Positions 17,347 to 26,699 of a stretch of 42,794 nucleotides of DNA are shown here, piece after piece. Source of the stretch: Chrysophaeum taylorii (taxonomy: Eukaryota > Sar > Pelagophyceae > Pelagomonadales > Pelagomonadaceae); assembly GCA_029834535.1 (NCBI GenBank), contig JAQMWT010000123.1, forward strand, positions 1 through 42,794, written 5' to 3'. The notes under the pieces were generated by a model. The model had not been told where the DNA came from and did no database searches. It was given only the letters and a program-made list of their open reading frames with translations. Position 1 is the stretch's first letter; the number at the start of each line of letters is the position of its first letter. The position numbers were made by a program, and so were the translations under genes.

Positions 17347-18496
17347 GCTGCGTCGACGAAGGTTGGTCGCAAAAAGAGCATCGTCGCGGACTACATCGTC
17401 AAGGGACCTACTAATTCCGATAATCAAACGACGTATTCTTGTGCGGCGCATGGCTGCACCTATTCGAAGGAGACGCAGACATGGACGGCGTCGTACTTGG
17501 CGGATCATATTGTTGGGTGCAAGTTTACTACTGATGAGGTCAAAATCGCCGTCGCCAAGTCCACCAATACGACGAGGACGCGGGCCTTTTCGAGCACTAT
17601 GGAGAACAGGGCCACGGAACTGGTGACGTGCGCCATGTCTGAATCGATCCCCTCTAAGCGAACAGCCGAGTCCGAGCCAGCCGCGAGCAGTAAGAGTAAG
17701 CAGGCCCGGGTCACTAGCTGCTTTGACCGTTGTGGCGACGCGCGTGCACAGCGCATCTCCGCGACGATCACCGAGTTCGTTGTCGGATGCGCTCTCCCGT
17801 TCTCCATCGCGGCAGGTTGGTCTCCTGGACTCGCTGCATATCTTCGCCTGGCTGGTAGACCCGTTCACGACGCCGACGTATGATGAGCTTTTTAACGTGA
17901 CAGACTGGGAAGACCACGGCATCACGATAATCGAGCGGTTCTACCCAGACTCTACTGATCGCGAGGTGGCCTTCACCGAGCTCAAGCAGATCGCTCTCCG
18001 CCGGGGCCACTGGGGCGCGCTCATCGAACGCAAGCAGTCCCTCATCAAACCGCCCGCCGACATGCGACTCAAGGCGTCCACCGAGCGCGAGATCTTCAAG
18101 CAGTCGCGGATGATGTCCGTCGCCGACGACTGGCGACTCACCGGCATCAAGCAATTCCCAAAGATCACCCCCATCGCCATCCGCATCGACGAGATGGCTG
18201 TCCAGTCTGCCGACGTCGAGCGAGTCTGCAAGACCCACAAGCTCATCCACACCAAGACGCGCAACCGCCTCTACACCCTCACCGTCCATCGCCTTCTCTT
18301 TACCTACGTCAACCTCCGCCTCCTCAACAAGTGCACTGAGGAGCTCGGCGACTTTCTCATGCAGACGCTGAGCAACTGCCACGATGAGGACGAGCCCCCT
18401 CTCAAGGCCGGGCGCTACGAAGACCCAGCCGCAGTCGCCGATGACGCCTCCTTCGTCGCCGCAGTGCTCGACGACGAGAGCATTTCCGAGATCTAA
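17347..18496 (+). pseudogene. hAT transposase, internal deletion
   Basis: The N-terminal part (from about 17347) reads STKVGRKKSIVADYIVKGP, then a BED-type zinc finger (YSCAAHGCTYSKE ... YLADHIVGCKF), a Ser/Thr-rich linker, and ITEFVVGCALPFSIA, where hAT proteins have their first conserved helix. Around 17815 the frame changes and the sequence jumps to the C-terminal region: HIFAWLVDPFTTPTYDELF, then the dimerisation domain with FPKITPIAIRIDEMAVQSAD, VERVCKTHKLIHTKTRNRL and LLFTYVNLRLLN, ending at TAA 18494-18496. The catalytic DDE middle is missing, so it cannot act on its own. Related BED N-termini occur at 25099-25934 (minus). Confidence 0.75.
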
Positions 18497-18610
18497 AGTT
18501 CGGCTGTTGGCTGTTGGTTTGTCTAATTTTGTATAGGCGTTTTTTATTTAAAAATGGCTTCTATATAATATCAATATAAAACGACAAAAAACGACATTAC
18601 ATTTTGGCAA

Positions 18611-19938
18611 TATAATATAGCGCTGTTCAATAGATAGATCCAGCGTGTTTGTCAGTAGAAATTCCAGTTTTTGTTGTGGTGTCAATCCTTCAACGTAAGG
18701 TTCCCAAGAAACAGGGCGTTCTAAGCGTCTTTTATTCGACCCATTTGATACTATATTATATAAGTCTAATGCGTATTCTAAGATATAGCTAGGGTTGGTA
18801 GGGTGACACAATCGTTCAGCGTCTGGCACAGGCCGAGATGAAGATCGAGTTTCATACATATAATACCAGTCTACCCAACCACGATCGTAACGATTGTTGC
18901 TTGTATTATCGGCATATAATGCCGATGTATCTCTTCATAAAATTTTCCACAAAGAGTACCAAAGTCGAATTGAAGGTCAGTCTCTCCCTGGTTAAGTTGG
19001 TAAGAGATTTGCCTAAATGCTAGGACAGCTTCAATAAAGACATGGACATACCAGTTAGGATTATAAACAACAGAGTTAAACTGCTGTTTCAGGTAGGACA
19101 CATCAGTAGTCGCATCAGACTCGTAGTGACTAAAGGCAATGAGCATAACGGCGCGAGCCTTGTTGGGCGAATAACTTTTGTTATACACTTCATTGATGGC
19201 GGGCCAGGCCGCAAGTGCTGGTTTTCCAACACTTTCGAGATTGAAGTAAGTATGCAAGAATGTAGCATACGTGTTCTGATAAGTGTGCCAATCAGCCGCA
19301 GTTAACGAAAACATGGTAACAGGGGCACGAACGCGGGTGTCAAAAGCTAATGCTTTCGGGTGCGCGCGATTTAAGATTCGTTCCTCTTCTAAGAAACGAA
19401 GATTGATTTCAGGGCGCAATGCCTTGACTTCATTGTCGTAACAGACAGTAGCTAGCTGAGCTACTTCTGCGTCAGTCAAGTTGGGGAAAGCTTCATTGGT
19501 GAAGTGCCATTCCCGATACTCTGGGGGCAATTCATCAACAGCTAAATGGAGATCAGCAGCCCTATCGGTCTTCCATTCCAGGAAAACGCGATCGAGAATT
19601 TTATTCCGGAGGATCTCGTAGTCCTTGCATGACCGAGTGTATGCTTCGTACGAGTCGTACTCGAGGAAGGCATCGGCATGACTGGACCGTAATAATTGTT
19701 GATTATGCTTAATTTGTAAGGACACCTTGCGGGTTTAAAGCTGAAGTCGATTTCCTTCATTGAGAAACTCAACTACAGGGGCTTCGAGCTTCAGGATGTC
19801 CGCACCTGTGATCGCCTTGGGTGCGGCTCGTGCTGCGTGTTCTGCCATAGCAGTTGACGGGGAACCTGTGGGTTCAGTCACGCAGTTGACACTGTCTAGA
19901 CATTCTAAGGGGGCCTGTCTATCGGTGTCTATGTACAC
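18611..19938 (-). pseudogene. gag1 of element HC (one stop, one frameshift)
   Basis: This is the longest gag1. A likely start is the ATG at 19848 (MAEHAARAAPKAITGADIL), placing the LKLEAPVVEFLNEGN segment like E's IYKQEQIPVDKINAGL. An in-frame TAA at 19735-19737 follows. The main frame 19725-18871 shows KVSLQI, FLEYDSYEAYTRSCKDYE, FLEWKTD, DNEVKALRPEINLRF, WHTYQNTYATFLHTYFN and PWPAINEVYN-like helices, to DLQFDFGTLCGKFYEEI. After a shift near 18880 the frame goes on as WVDWYYMYETRSSSR ... LTPQQKLEFLL ... LSIEQRYII, ending at the hAT target. It sits behind the LTR and PBS, so it is the first structural ORF. No known gag domain is recognisable by eye. Confidence 0.65.
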
Positions 19939-20351
19939 TCATGCGTTATCGATGGGAAAATGTCTATTTGACAACTGTGCAAGCTGTGAGTCCAGAGTAG
20001 TGCCGCTAAGCGTAGTCACTCATGGCAGCTGGTTATTTTGGTGCTCTCAAGGAGCTTGGTAGGTGCATTGCCATGGAATGTGCGAGTGGACGTACCCAAA
20101 ATATTCCATAACATGTGTGCAAGAGTACAGGTGACTTGCAAACACATCAACATTAACATGACAATACGATACTATGAACAGGTGCACACAAGGTTACACG
20201 ATCACGTGTGCAAACTATGCTATATACAGCCCAATGGTAATGGCGTTGTATTAACAGGTGTGTTTGCGTGGCGAGACTGGACCGGTGCGGTAACAGTCCA
20301 AAACCCATAGGTTACGTGCACGTTTTTACACATGGTTTCTCAGGGACCCGC
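19939..20351 (-). other. 5' leader of element HC
   Basis: About 410 bp between PBS and gag1, without a supported ORF. Retroelement leader by position. Confidence 0.5.
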
Positions 20352-20365
20352 CTGGGCCCATAACC
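20352..20365 (-). other. Primer-binding site of element HC
   Basis: The plus strand reads CTGGGCCCATAACC, directly next to the TGCAGAG end of the LTR. It equals 14 nt of the anticodon arm of eukaryotic initiator tRNA-Met, not its 3' end. This is the half-tRNA arrangement known from Drosophila copia. Confidence 0.85.
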
Positions 20366-20576
20366 TGCAGAGCATTTAGCATGCAGTGGTAAGTCACCTG
20401 GGAAACCACCCCGTCTCATCAGGAACGTCTGGAAGGTTAATTCGGGGAATGGAAGGTATGTTCCCTATATCCTCAGAACACGACAGGCGGCATCTAGAAC
20501 TACACGAGAAAGGCTAAGTGTATAGTGCTACATACCTCGGGGCGCGCTAGACCATGATGGTGAGCTCGAGCACAAA
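20366..20576 (-). repeat. 5' LTR of element HC, inner part
   Basis: Starts TGCAGAGCATTTAGC and follows the LTR at 34277-34590 base for base with few changes up to CACAAA, where the Helitron begins. Confidence 0.85.
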
Positions 20577-21740
20577 TCCTTACTACTAAGCGACAGATGT
20601 TTGTTTGTCTGTCTGTCTGTTTGTCCCCGATATAGGGTAAGGATCAGGTAGGCGCGCGAGCCAAGCAGTGATCCTCCAAGCCGTCTACGGCGACCTCGCA
20701 GACTGTTTCCACGACCCGCGGCGGCTCTTTCAGCGCGCCATTCTCACGCCCCGTCGAAACGATGTTGTCGATGCTGACAACGCGCGCATGACCGCGGCCT
20801 TTTTTTCCCGGAGACGAGGCGTCGGAGTTCTTTTCGGCCGACTAGGCTGGGTCGGAAGCCGACGCCTCGCTCTTAACAGTCGAGTTTTCAACTCCCTGAC
20901 AACCAGCGGCATGCTGACTTTGATCGCGAGCTTATAGTCTTCGCAACCTCGACCCGTCGCACGGCCACTGCAACGGTACCAGATACATGATCGATCGTGT
21001 CGTGTCACCGAGGCTCCTCCAACCTGTATCCCTTAAGGCCCGCCGACGCCAAACGATCAACAAGAGCCAGGGCCAGACGCCCGCGAGGTCGGCGTCCTCT
21101 TGCCCAAGCCCGTCTTCTGCCACGTCCAGCTCTACGTGGCTCTCTGTCGATCGGCAACCCCGAGGATATGCTCTTCTGAGTCGACGAGTCCACCCTACCC
21201 CACACGTGCTGCGCAATACCGATAAGCCCCCTCCCGGCGTCTACACGCGCACTGTAGGTGAACTTACTGGGACCAGGTGAACTTACTGGGTCTAGACATT
21301 GGGACTAGGTGAACTGAGTGACCAGGTGAGCTTACTGAGACCAGGTGAGCTTACTGGAGTTTTTTGACAACTCAAACTCAAGCCCCCTCCCGGCGCCTAC
21401 ACGCGCACTGTAGGTGAACTTACTGGGGCCAGGTGAACTTACTGGGGTTAGAGATTGGGACTAGGTGAACTCAGGGACCAGGCGAACTTACTGGGACAAA
21501 GTGAACTTACTGGGGTTTTTAGAGTAAACTCAAGGTTAGCGGCGTGTGCGGATCAAAGCAGCTTAGATTGGCGGGGGTGAGAGCGACGAGTTCAGATGGG
21601 AGTGGGGTGAGTGGATGTGAGTACGAGTGGGTTTACGCCGAATTTACTGAGGTTAGAGATTGGGACTAGGTGAACTTACTGGGACCAGGTGAACTTACTG
21701 GGGTTAGAGATTGGGACTAGGTGAACTTACTGGCCTGCAC
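20577..21740 (+). mobile_element. Helitron 3' fragment, copy 4, inside an LTR
   Basis: It begins TCCTTACTACTAAGCGACAG and ends GGCCTGCAC. It is flanked by the LTR halves ...CACAAA and AGGACTAATTG; uninterrupted LTRs read CACAAATCAGAGGACTATT, so the element is bounded within a few bases and the 3' junction has lost a few. The helicase remnants are AVYGDLADCFHDP, RAILTPRRNDVVDADNARM and TINKSQGQTP, with two frameshifts. It has more GTGAACTTACTGG repeats than the array copies and an internal duplication of the CCCTCCCGGCG...CGCGCACTG segment. Confidence 0.8.
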
Positions 21741-21838
21741 AGGACTAATTGACTGTGTAGAAAAGGAAGAAGAAGGGTAAGGAAAAGATCACGTTCTCAA
21801 CGGACGGATAAGGGTAAGAGGCATCAGATTTCTCTACA
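21741..21838 (-). repeat. 5' LTR of element HC, outer part
   Basis: AGGACTAATTGACTGTG to TTTCTCTACA matches the outer third of the LTR at 34277-34590. Together the two pieces make about 309 bp, the family length. G coding sequence starts at 21839. Confidence 0.8.
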
Positions 21839-22900
21839 GAAAGTAACATCAATGGAAGTGCGAATCACTGGACCGGTGGCACGTTGAAGAAGGATGCGAT
21901 AACCGGGACCACCAGAGGGATACCCAATAAAGATTCCAGTGATGGCTTTGGTAGGCCGTTTGTCGCCAGTGAGAATAGCAGCAGGGCAGCCCCAAACACG
22001 AAGAAAATCGACGCGAGGCAAGGTTTCGTGCAACATTTCGTATGGGTTCAGGTAACCAGGGTAGGATGCGTTAGGCATCAGCTCGAAGATGAAATCAGCC
22101 GTTTCCATGGCCCAACGCCAAAAATCAGGTGGACGGTGTGCATGCCCCAAAGGAGTTCGAGTAATATCTGCTGTTGAGCGATGGGAGCGTTCCACAACAC
22201 CTGAGAAAGCGTGCGCTTGGGAATGTTTGGACTGGGCAGCGGGAGAGCGTTTGATGGCGATGTTATTGCCCAGACAGAAGGTTTCAAATTGGCCCATGAG
22301 AGATTTGTCACGATCTGTGTAAAGAAGAGCAATATGGTAGCCAAAGGATCGAACCACAGTACACAGGGAAAGTTCGAGTTGACGAGCGTTTGTGAGCGCG
22401 TCGTGTCGAGCGTGTCGAGGAGCGAAGTAACGCGCACGGCGGCGCGTGTGATCATCGACAAAAGTAAGAATTGCATGGTCTTGGTAAATGAAAGAAGGAA
22501 CGCCTGTGAACATCAGATCAGCGTGGATGATAAGATAGGGCGCGACTCACGTGGGCGCGGCCAAACTTCGTTTTCAGGAAGAGAGCTGGGAGCTTGATCA
22601 CGTGATTTGCGATGGCCAACGTGAACAGCATGCATTTTACCCAACGCACAGGCAGGACAAAAAGAAAGAGACGCGGAACTTGGGAAGAAAGGTGCGCCCA
22701 CAGCGAGAGAGGACAAACGGCGGATGTGAGAGGGACTATAATGACCAAGGCGAGCATGCCACAGGTCGAATGTAAGTTGGGTGCGTTGAGACACAGCGGG
22801 AAAGGCGCAAGGTCGTGTAGGCGAGGGCAGGAAGAAAAGGGGAAACAAAGTCCGCGTAGGGTGCAGCGGTTGTATTGCCGATCCAACAGACAATCAATAG
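21839..22900 (-). pseudogene. Integrase of element G (frameshifted, 3' truncated)
   Basis: The zinc region LWHARLGHYSPSHIRRL ... FCPACALGKMH (H-x3-H, C-x2-C) is in the frame 22893-22513. The core then moves to another frame: Asp in IIHADLMFTGVP, Asp in LLYTDRDKSLM, Glu in FSGVVERSHRSTADI, followed by FWRWAMETADFIFELMPN, NPYEMLHETLP, LRVWGCPAAIL and the C-terminal IFIGYPSGGPGYRIL block. Spacing between the second Asp and the Glu is about 40 residues, longer than the usual 35. It ends at the LTR of HC. A frameshift near 22540 links the two parts; the protease frame upstream is also shifted by one. Confidence 0.85.
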
Positions 22901-23480
22901 GAGACCACAGCGACGGAGCAGAGGAATGACATGATGCGTCTGTCGGTGACGCAAAATTCGTTGAGGGTGGGTAGGCCCCATGTCTTGGATCGTATGGCAA
23001 TCATACCCGGCCTGCTCAAGGGCATGATCAGAAAGAATCCGCTTATCACCAAGGCCAGGAGAGACGAGAGTGTGGGGAAATGCAATGTGGACGCCATGAG
23101 GGACAGAAAGAGTGGGTGCTGGGGATGGAATACCACGATTGTCAATAGGCCCGATAGAAGGGAACGTTAAGTGGGCAGTGCCCGAGCCAGAGACAGAGCC
23201 AGTGCCAAGAGCAGAATTGATGGCGTGTTGTTGGGTGTTGTCGAGGTCCGTAAACCCAGAAGGGGAATTAAAGAGATTGACGTTGGCACCCGTATCGTAG
23301 ACAACAAGACGGAGGTTGTTGTAGTGAAGATAGTCGCGCTCACGGGCGGTGAGTAGAGCGTTGAGAGAGTTGGTGGAAGACAAGACTTGGTGAACCGTTG
23401 GAGATATGGAGAAAATATGAAAATTGAAAGACGGATAGGTGGCAGCAGTGGAAGGTGGGTCAGTAGGGGAAGGCATGGCC
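22901..23480 (-). pseudogene. Protease of element G
   Basis: LRLVVYDTGANVNLF carries the classical retropepsin Asp-Thr-Gly (Asp codon 23296-23294). A flap-like SALGTGSVSGSGTAHL follows, then a VSPGLGDKRILSDHALEQ block typical of the copia protease C-terminus. The long frame 24073-22736 overlaps gag in a different register (+1 relative to gag), which could be a natural frameshift as in Ty1 or a mutation. Downstream the register must change again to enter the integrase zinc region. Confidence 0.8.
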
Positions 23481-24606
23481 GTGGAAGGCGGGACAGAGGG
23501 TGTGGTGGAGGGTGGCAACGCAAGAAGCGGCGGAGAGGGTTGAGATGGGGGCAAGAGTGGTGTGTTTTGGGGCAGAGAGGTAGTTTTGGTATAATGGTGG
23601 ATTTGGGCGAGGTTGGTATTGGGAATGAGGGGGAGGTCGGGACGTGGCTTGTTTGAGTAAGTAGCGCTGACGCTTGCGACAATCTTTCTTGTAATGACCA
23701 GGAATGCCACAAAAGTGACAAAGGTCAGTAGCGCGTGGGCGCTTGGTGATAGGATAGTTGGGTTGGGGAAAAACACCCCGGTCGTGTGTGTTGTAAAATG
23801 GAGGCAGAAGCCTGGAACGGGAAGTTGGGCGGGGGCGTTGGTGCGGATTGGAGCGCAAGGGAGTATGGTGACGGGAGCGGCGAAAGCATTGAGCAGTGGA
23901 ATGGTTACGACGACCACAGATTTGGCACAAGCGAGAGTTGGAGTCACTGTAGCGATGGCGGGGTCCCTTGCTGATAGCAACATTGACAAGTGTATGCTTG
24001 TGTTGGGCGTGTTCATAGATCTTTGAGTTGAGGCGATCAACAAAACCATCACATGTTTGCAGTTTAGCATCAAGCGCTATGAGATCTTTGGACAAAATTG
24101 AATCAGGGATTTTCGTTTGAAGCAATTGCAACGCAGTAGCGTCGGGGATATCTTGATGATGCCGAGCAACTTGAACTCCGGTGATAAACTTGTTGAGGAA
24201 GTTCTCAAGATTATCAATATTGTTGGACACCAGCGTATGCAGCGAAGCAATAGCGGATTGAGCTACGCGCTCTCCGTGGCCCATGTAGACATCTGTAATG
24301 CGCTTGCGATGCCGCGTGAGGTTCATGTCGCGGTATTCACGGATGTCTGCACGATCAGTATCATGCATCGGGAGAGCCATGAAGAGGGCAGAGTACCAAC
24401 GTTGTTGCTTGACCCGAAATTCATCTTCAGAGCAGCCAGATTTCGAGATGCTAGTCCAAGTGTCATGGGTCAAGATAATATGATCACCGGTGGAGATGAT
24501 CATGTTCCCAAGACGACGTGTCCACTGGTGGAAGAGATGTCGCTCACCGCTGAAGGCATCGAGTTTTGCGAAAGCTTGCTATCTTTAATTTCGATCGAGG
24601 ACATGA
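23460..24606 (-). CDS. Gag of element G with two CCHC zinc knuckles
   Basis: The main frame 24503-23460 encodes a copia-type Gag: HDTWTSISKSGCSEDEFRV, RWYSALFMALPMHD and a helical NNIDNLENFLNKFITGVQ region. Two nucleocapsid knuckles follow, CQICGRRNHSTAQC and CHFCGIPGHYKKDC, both C-x2-C-x4-H-x4-C, in an Arg/Pro-rich tail. A likely true start is the ATG near 24604 (MSSIEIKDSKLSQNSM), joined through a one-base shift near 24505. Gag packages the element RNA. The overlap with the protease frame covers about 600 bases. Confidence 0.85.
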
Positions 24607-25098
24607 TAGACGACAACCAACCGAACACGTAGCAATGAACTGAAGCCGATGAGGAGTCCCCGTGAAGCCAAGCACAGGTTCGATCGAAACGAACGAACAC
24701 TACTGCAATGTGACAACTGGGCTTCTAACCCATAGGTCGTTCGATCGAAACGAACACCTGCTATCATGTGACAACTGGAATGGGGCGTTAGACTAGCGAT
24801 AAGGGAATGACGTAGGGATACTAGATACGTGCAGGGGTAAGTGTCATAGCTATAGTAGTGCAGGGGTAAGTGTCATAGCTTCCTCACACGGAGAGTGGAG
24901 TCCCAGGAATTGTCACGACAGAACTTCCGGACCGTACTGCAATCCATCCGGTTGAAGGAACACGTATCAGGTCTGCCCCCTACCGTACCTCTCGGTTTTT
25001 TACAGGGGTAGTTTAAACCTGTTTTTTTTTGTTTTTTTTTTCCGGTAAAAAACAACACACAAATTTGGGGGGTTTAGGTTTCGTACCGCCACGTCAGC
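24607..25098. other. Non-coding stretch with direct repeats
   Basis: No gene. Two copies of a 40-bp unit starting GTTCGATCGAAACGAAC and ending TGTGACAACTGG lie at 24678-24720 and 24739-24778. Two copies of GTGCAGGGGTAAGTGTCATA (plus GCT) lie at 24829-24851 and 24858-24880. Poly-T runs occur around 25021-25042. It may hold the leader and LTR end of G. Confidence 0.5.
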
Positions 25099-25934
25099 TC
25101 ACCATGTACACTCTTCCTGCCAACCCCGAGTTGAGCGCCCGGCCTCGGTTTTTAAGCCGTCGAACCCAATGGTTCGAGCGAAGTTGCCGGTGGCGAACCA
25201 CATCTTGTTGATATTATGTGCAGTCTCTTCATAAAGCCGTGGCGTGCGCCGAATGGCCTCGGACTTGAGCAAGCGCTTGACGTAGGCCGCGTTGAGCGCT
25301 TTGATCATATCGACGGAGAAAAAGGTGTTGACGATGCTGACAGGCAGAGCGCAACCAACCATGAATTTGGCGGTCTTCTCGTTGATAAGATTGGCACGGC
25401 GCGTATCACACCTGTCAGTGACTTCGGTGACTCTAGCTTGCTTCGACACGACTTGCGACGGAGCCGTCCCAGTCTTCGGCAACAACGAAGGCGCGGACGA
25501 TGTCGCTGCCGAGGCGCGAAGGTCGTGGACAGCGGCGGGCCGCTTATTCGTGGCCCATACACACGAAGAGATATTCTTAGCTGACGACTTGCTCGCGAGC
25601 GTGCACTTAACGCCATCGGGTGTGTGATTGCAATCCAGGACGATGTGCTCAACCCTTTGAGTGGCTTGAACTTTTTGCCCGTGCGTGCGTGCGTGCAGCC
25701 GCGTGCCGCACATCTCCATTCGAACGTGCCGTCGCCCTTAGGCGTTGTGATCACGTAGTCGCTCACCGAACTCCTGGGCCGTCCCCCCTTGAACTTTGTC
25801 ACCATAACGGTCACCAGCGTGTGCAACTTCAACAGGAGGCAGCGAGCGTGTGGCACAGAAGAGAAATGGAAGAGAAAATGCTCCCTGACCACAAACGGAC
25901 GTCCTGCAACGTTTTCTGAGCGTTTCGGTGTCAA
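25099..25934 (-). pseudogene. hAT transposase, N-terminal half (BED finger)
   Basis: The probable start is MVTKFKGGRPRSSVSDYVI (near 25801), followed by a BED-type finger (FEWRCAARGCTHARTGKK ... VEHIVLDCNH) that needs a one-base shift near 25670. The frame 25719-25099 continues with SKQARVTEVTDRCD, FMVGCALPVSIVNTFFSVDM, IKALNAAYVKRLLKS and TIGFDGLKTEAGRS, the start of the hAT catalytic region, then runs out. The order matches the deleted hAT at 17347 but the sequences are diverged. It is truncated before the second catalytic Asp, so it cannot be active. Confidence 0.75.
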
Positions 25935-26288
25935 CCGGACGCGAGAAGATGTTTAAAATCCAAGTTAAATCCGGTTTTAAACCGGTTTTAAAATGTACTA
26001 AAGACTAAAACTAAACCCTGACCTTTGATACCGGTATTTTAGGTTCGGTACTGCCCCCAGCGTACGTCGAGGCAGCAGATCGCGAATCTCCTGTCTGTCT
26101 GTGTGTCCTGTCAGTCTTCCGTATTTTCTTTTTAGTTCAAACGAAAGAAGATTAAGAAGAACAAGCCGCAATGTAGGGAAAAAGCACTAATGCAGGGAAC
26201 AAGAAAAAAGATTACGCAAAGATAAGCCGAAACGTACACGGAATGTCATGGTGCACGAAACGCCGGATTTCGTGCATACCGCTCGGCG
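25935..26288. other. Non-coding stretch
   Basis: No gene seen. A short palindrome CCGGTTTTAAACCGG lies at 25971-25985. The rest is unremarkable. Confidence 0.4.
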
Positions 26289-26615
26289 ATGCCCGAGCGT
26301 CAACGCGAGGCCAAGCGTATTGCAATTGCAGAGCGGCGTGATGATCGTCTAGAAGAAGCGGACGCCTGCGACGAGGACGCGATGCACGCGCTCGAAGACG
26401 AACGAGAGGCTGATCGTCTGCGCCACGTCGCAAGGCGCGACAAACGTTTAGAAGAAGCGCACGCCGGCGACGAGGACGCGATGCGCGCGCTCGAGGACGA
26501 ACGCGAGAGTGATCGTCTGCGCCACGCCGTATGCCGCAAGAGTCGCAGGGAAGCTAAACGAGCTGGTCGTAGTCACCAGCAGCGCCCCCCCCCTTTTCTC
26601 AATTTTTTTTTTTAA
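26289..26615 (+). CDS. Small highly charged repeat protein, hypothetical
   Basis: 108 codons from ATG (MPERQREAKRIAIAERRDD). It holds two tandem copies of a 33-residue unit, RRDDRLEEADACDEDAMHAL and then EDEREADRLRHV, repeated as RRDKRLEEAHAGDEDAMRAL and EDERESDRLRHA. It ends in a basic segment before a C/T-rich tract. Similar Arg/Glu repeat stretches precede some Helitron or other transposon proteins, but I cannot identify it. The DNA repeat is about 99 bp, so the frame is kept by the repeat itself; it may not be expressed. Confidence 0.4.
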   Translation: MPERQREAKRIAIAERRDDRLEEADACDEDAMHALEDEREADRLRHVARRDKRLEEAHAGDEDAMRALEDERESDRLRHAVCRKSRREAKRAGRSHQQRPPPFLNFFF

Positions 26616-26699
26616 CCGAAGCCTTGCCGCGCCGGCCCTAATGGTTGTAAGAGACTAAGAAAAGAAGGGCTAGGGTCACTAGTCTAGGGTTAGGAGCAC

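Larger units (their letters stand above)
16845..18610 (+). mobile_element. Internally deleted hAT transposon
   Basis: Coding remnants of a hAT transposase flanked by a likely 8-bp duplication TATAATAT (16837-16844 and 18611-18618). The ends share a degenerate inverted repeat (TATCGTTTTGTTTG against TGTCGTTTTTTGTCG reversed). It sits in the gag region of HC on the opposite strand and itself carries retroposon copy 3. The boundaries are inferred from the duplication and from the edges of homology. Confidence 0.55.
8044..21838 (-). mobile_element. Copia-like element HC with DNA methyltransferase, nested by later insertions
   Basis: Minus-strand order from 21838 is: LTR (with Helitron), PBS, gag1, hAT insertion, Helitron array, gag2 (with retroposon), box, protease, DNMT, box, integrase, linker. 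The same LTR, protease, DNMT, integrase and linker recur in element I, which continues into RT and the 3' ORFs. I join the gag1 half and the protease half into one element because both lie on the same strand, the intervening DNA is made only of other transposons, and each insertion has matching target flanks (TATAATAT for hAT, A/T for the Helitrons). It lies against a truncated integrase of G at 21839. The 3' half is missing, replaced by E. Confidence 0.7.
21839..24606 (-). mobile_element. Copia element G, gag-protease-integrase fragment
   Basis: A separate, canonical Ty1/copia lineage: Gag with two zinc knuckles, a DTGA protease, the gag_pre-integrase zinc region and integrase, all on the minus strand. 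RT and RNase H are missing because the LTR of HC begins at 21838. It carries no methyltransferase and no copy of the 21-bp box that I could find. Confidence 0.85.

Noticed and set aside
17768..18382. 204-codon minus-strand frame
   Set aside because: Antisense shadow of the hAT C-terminal domain, which has recognisable residues on the plus strand.
20352..20365. A tRNA gene (CTGGGCCCATAACC)
   Set aside because: Only the anticodon arm is present, with no acceptor, D or T arms; the position next to the LTR explains it as a primer-binding site.
22078..23000. Multiple frames on both strands in the integrase region of G
   Set aside because: Shadow frames; the integrase and zinc-region residues define the true minus-strand frames.
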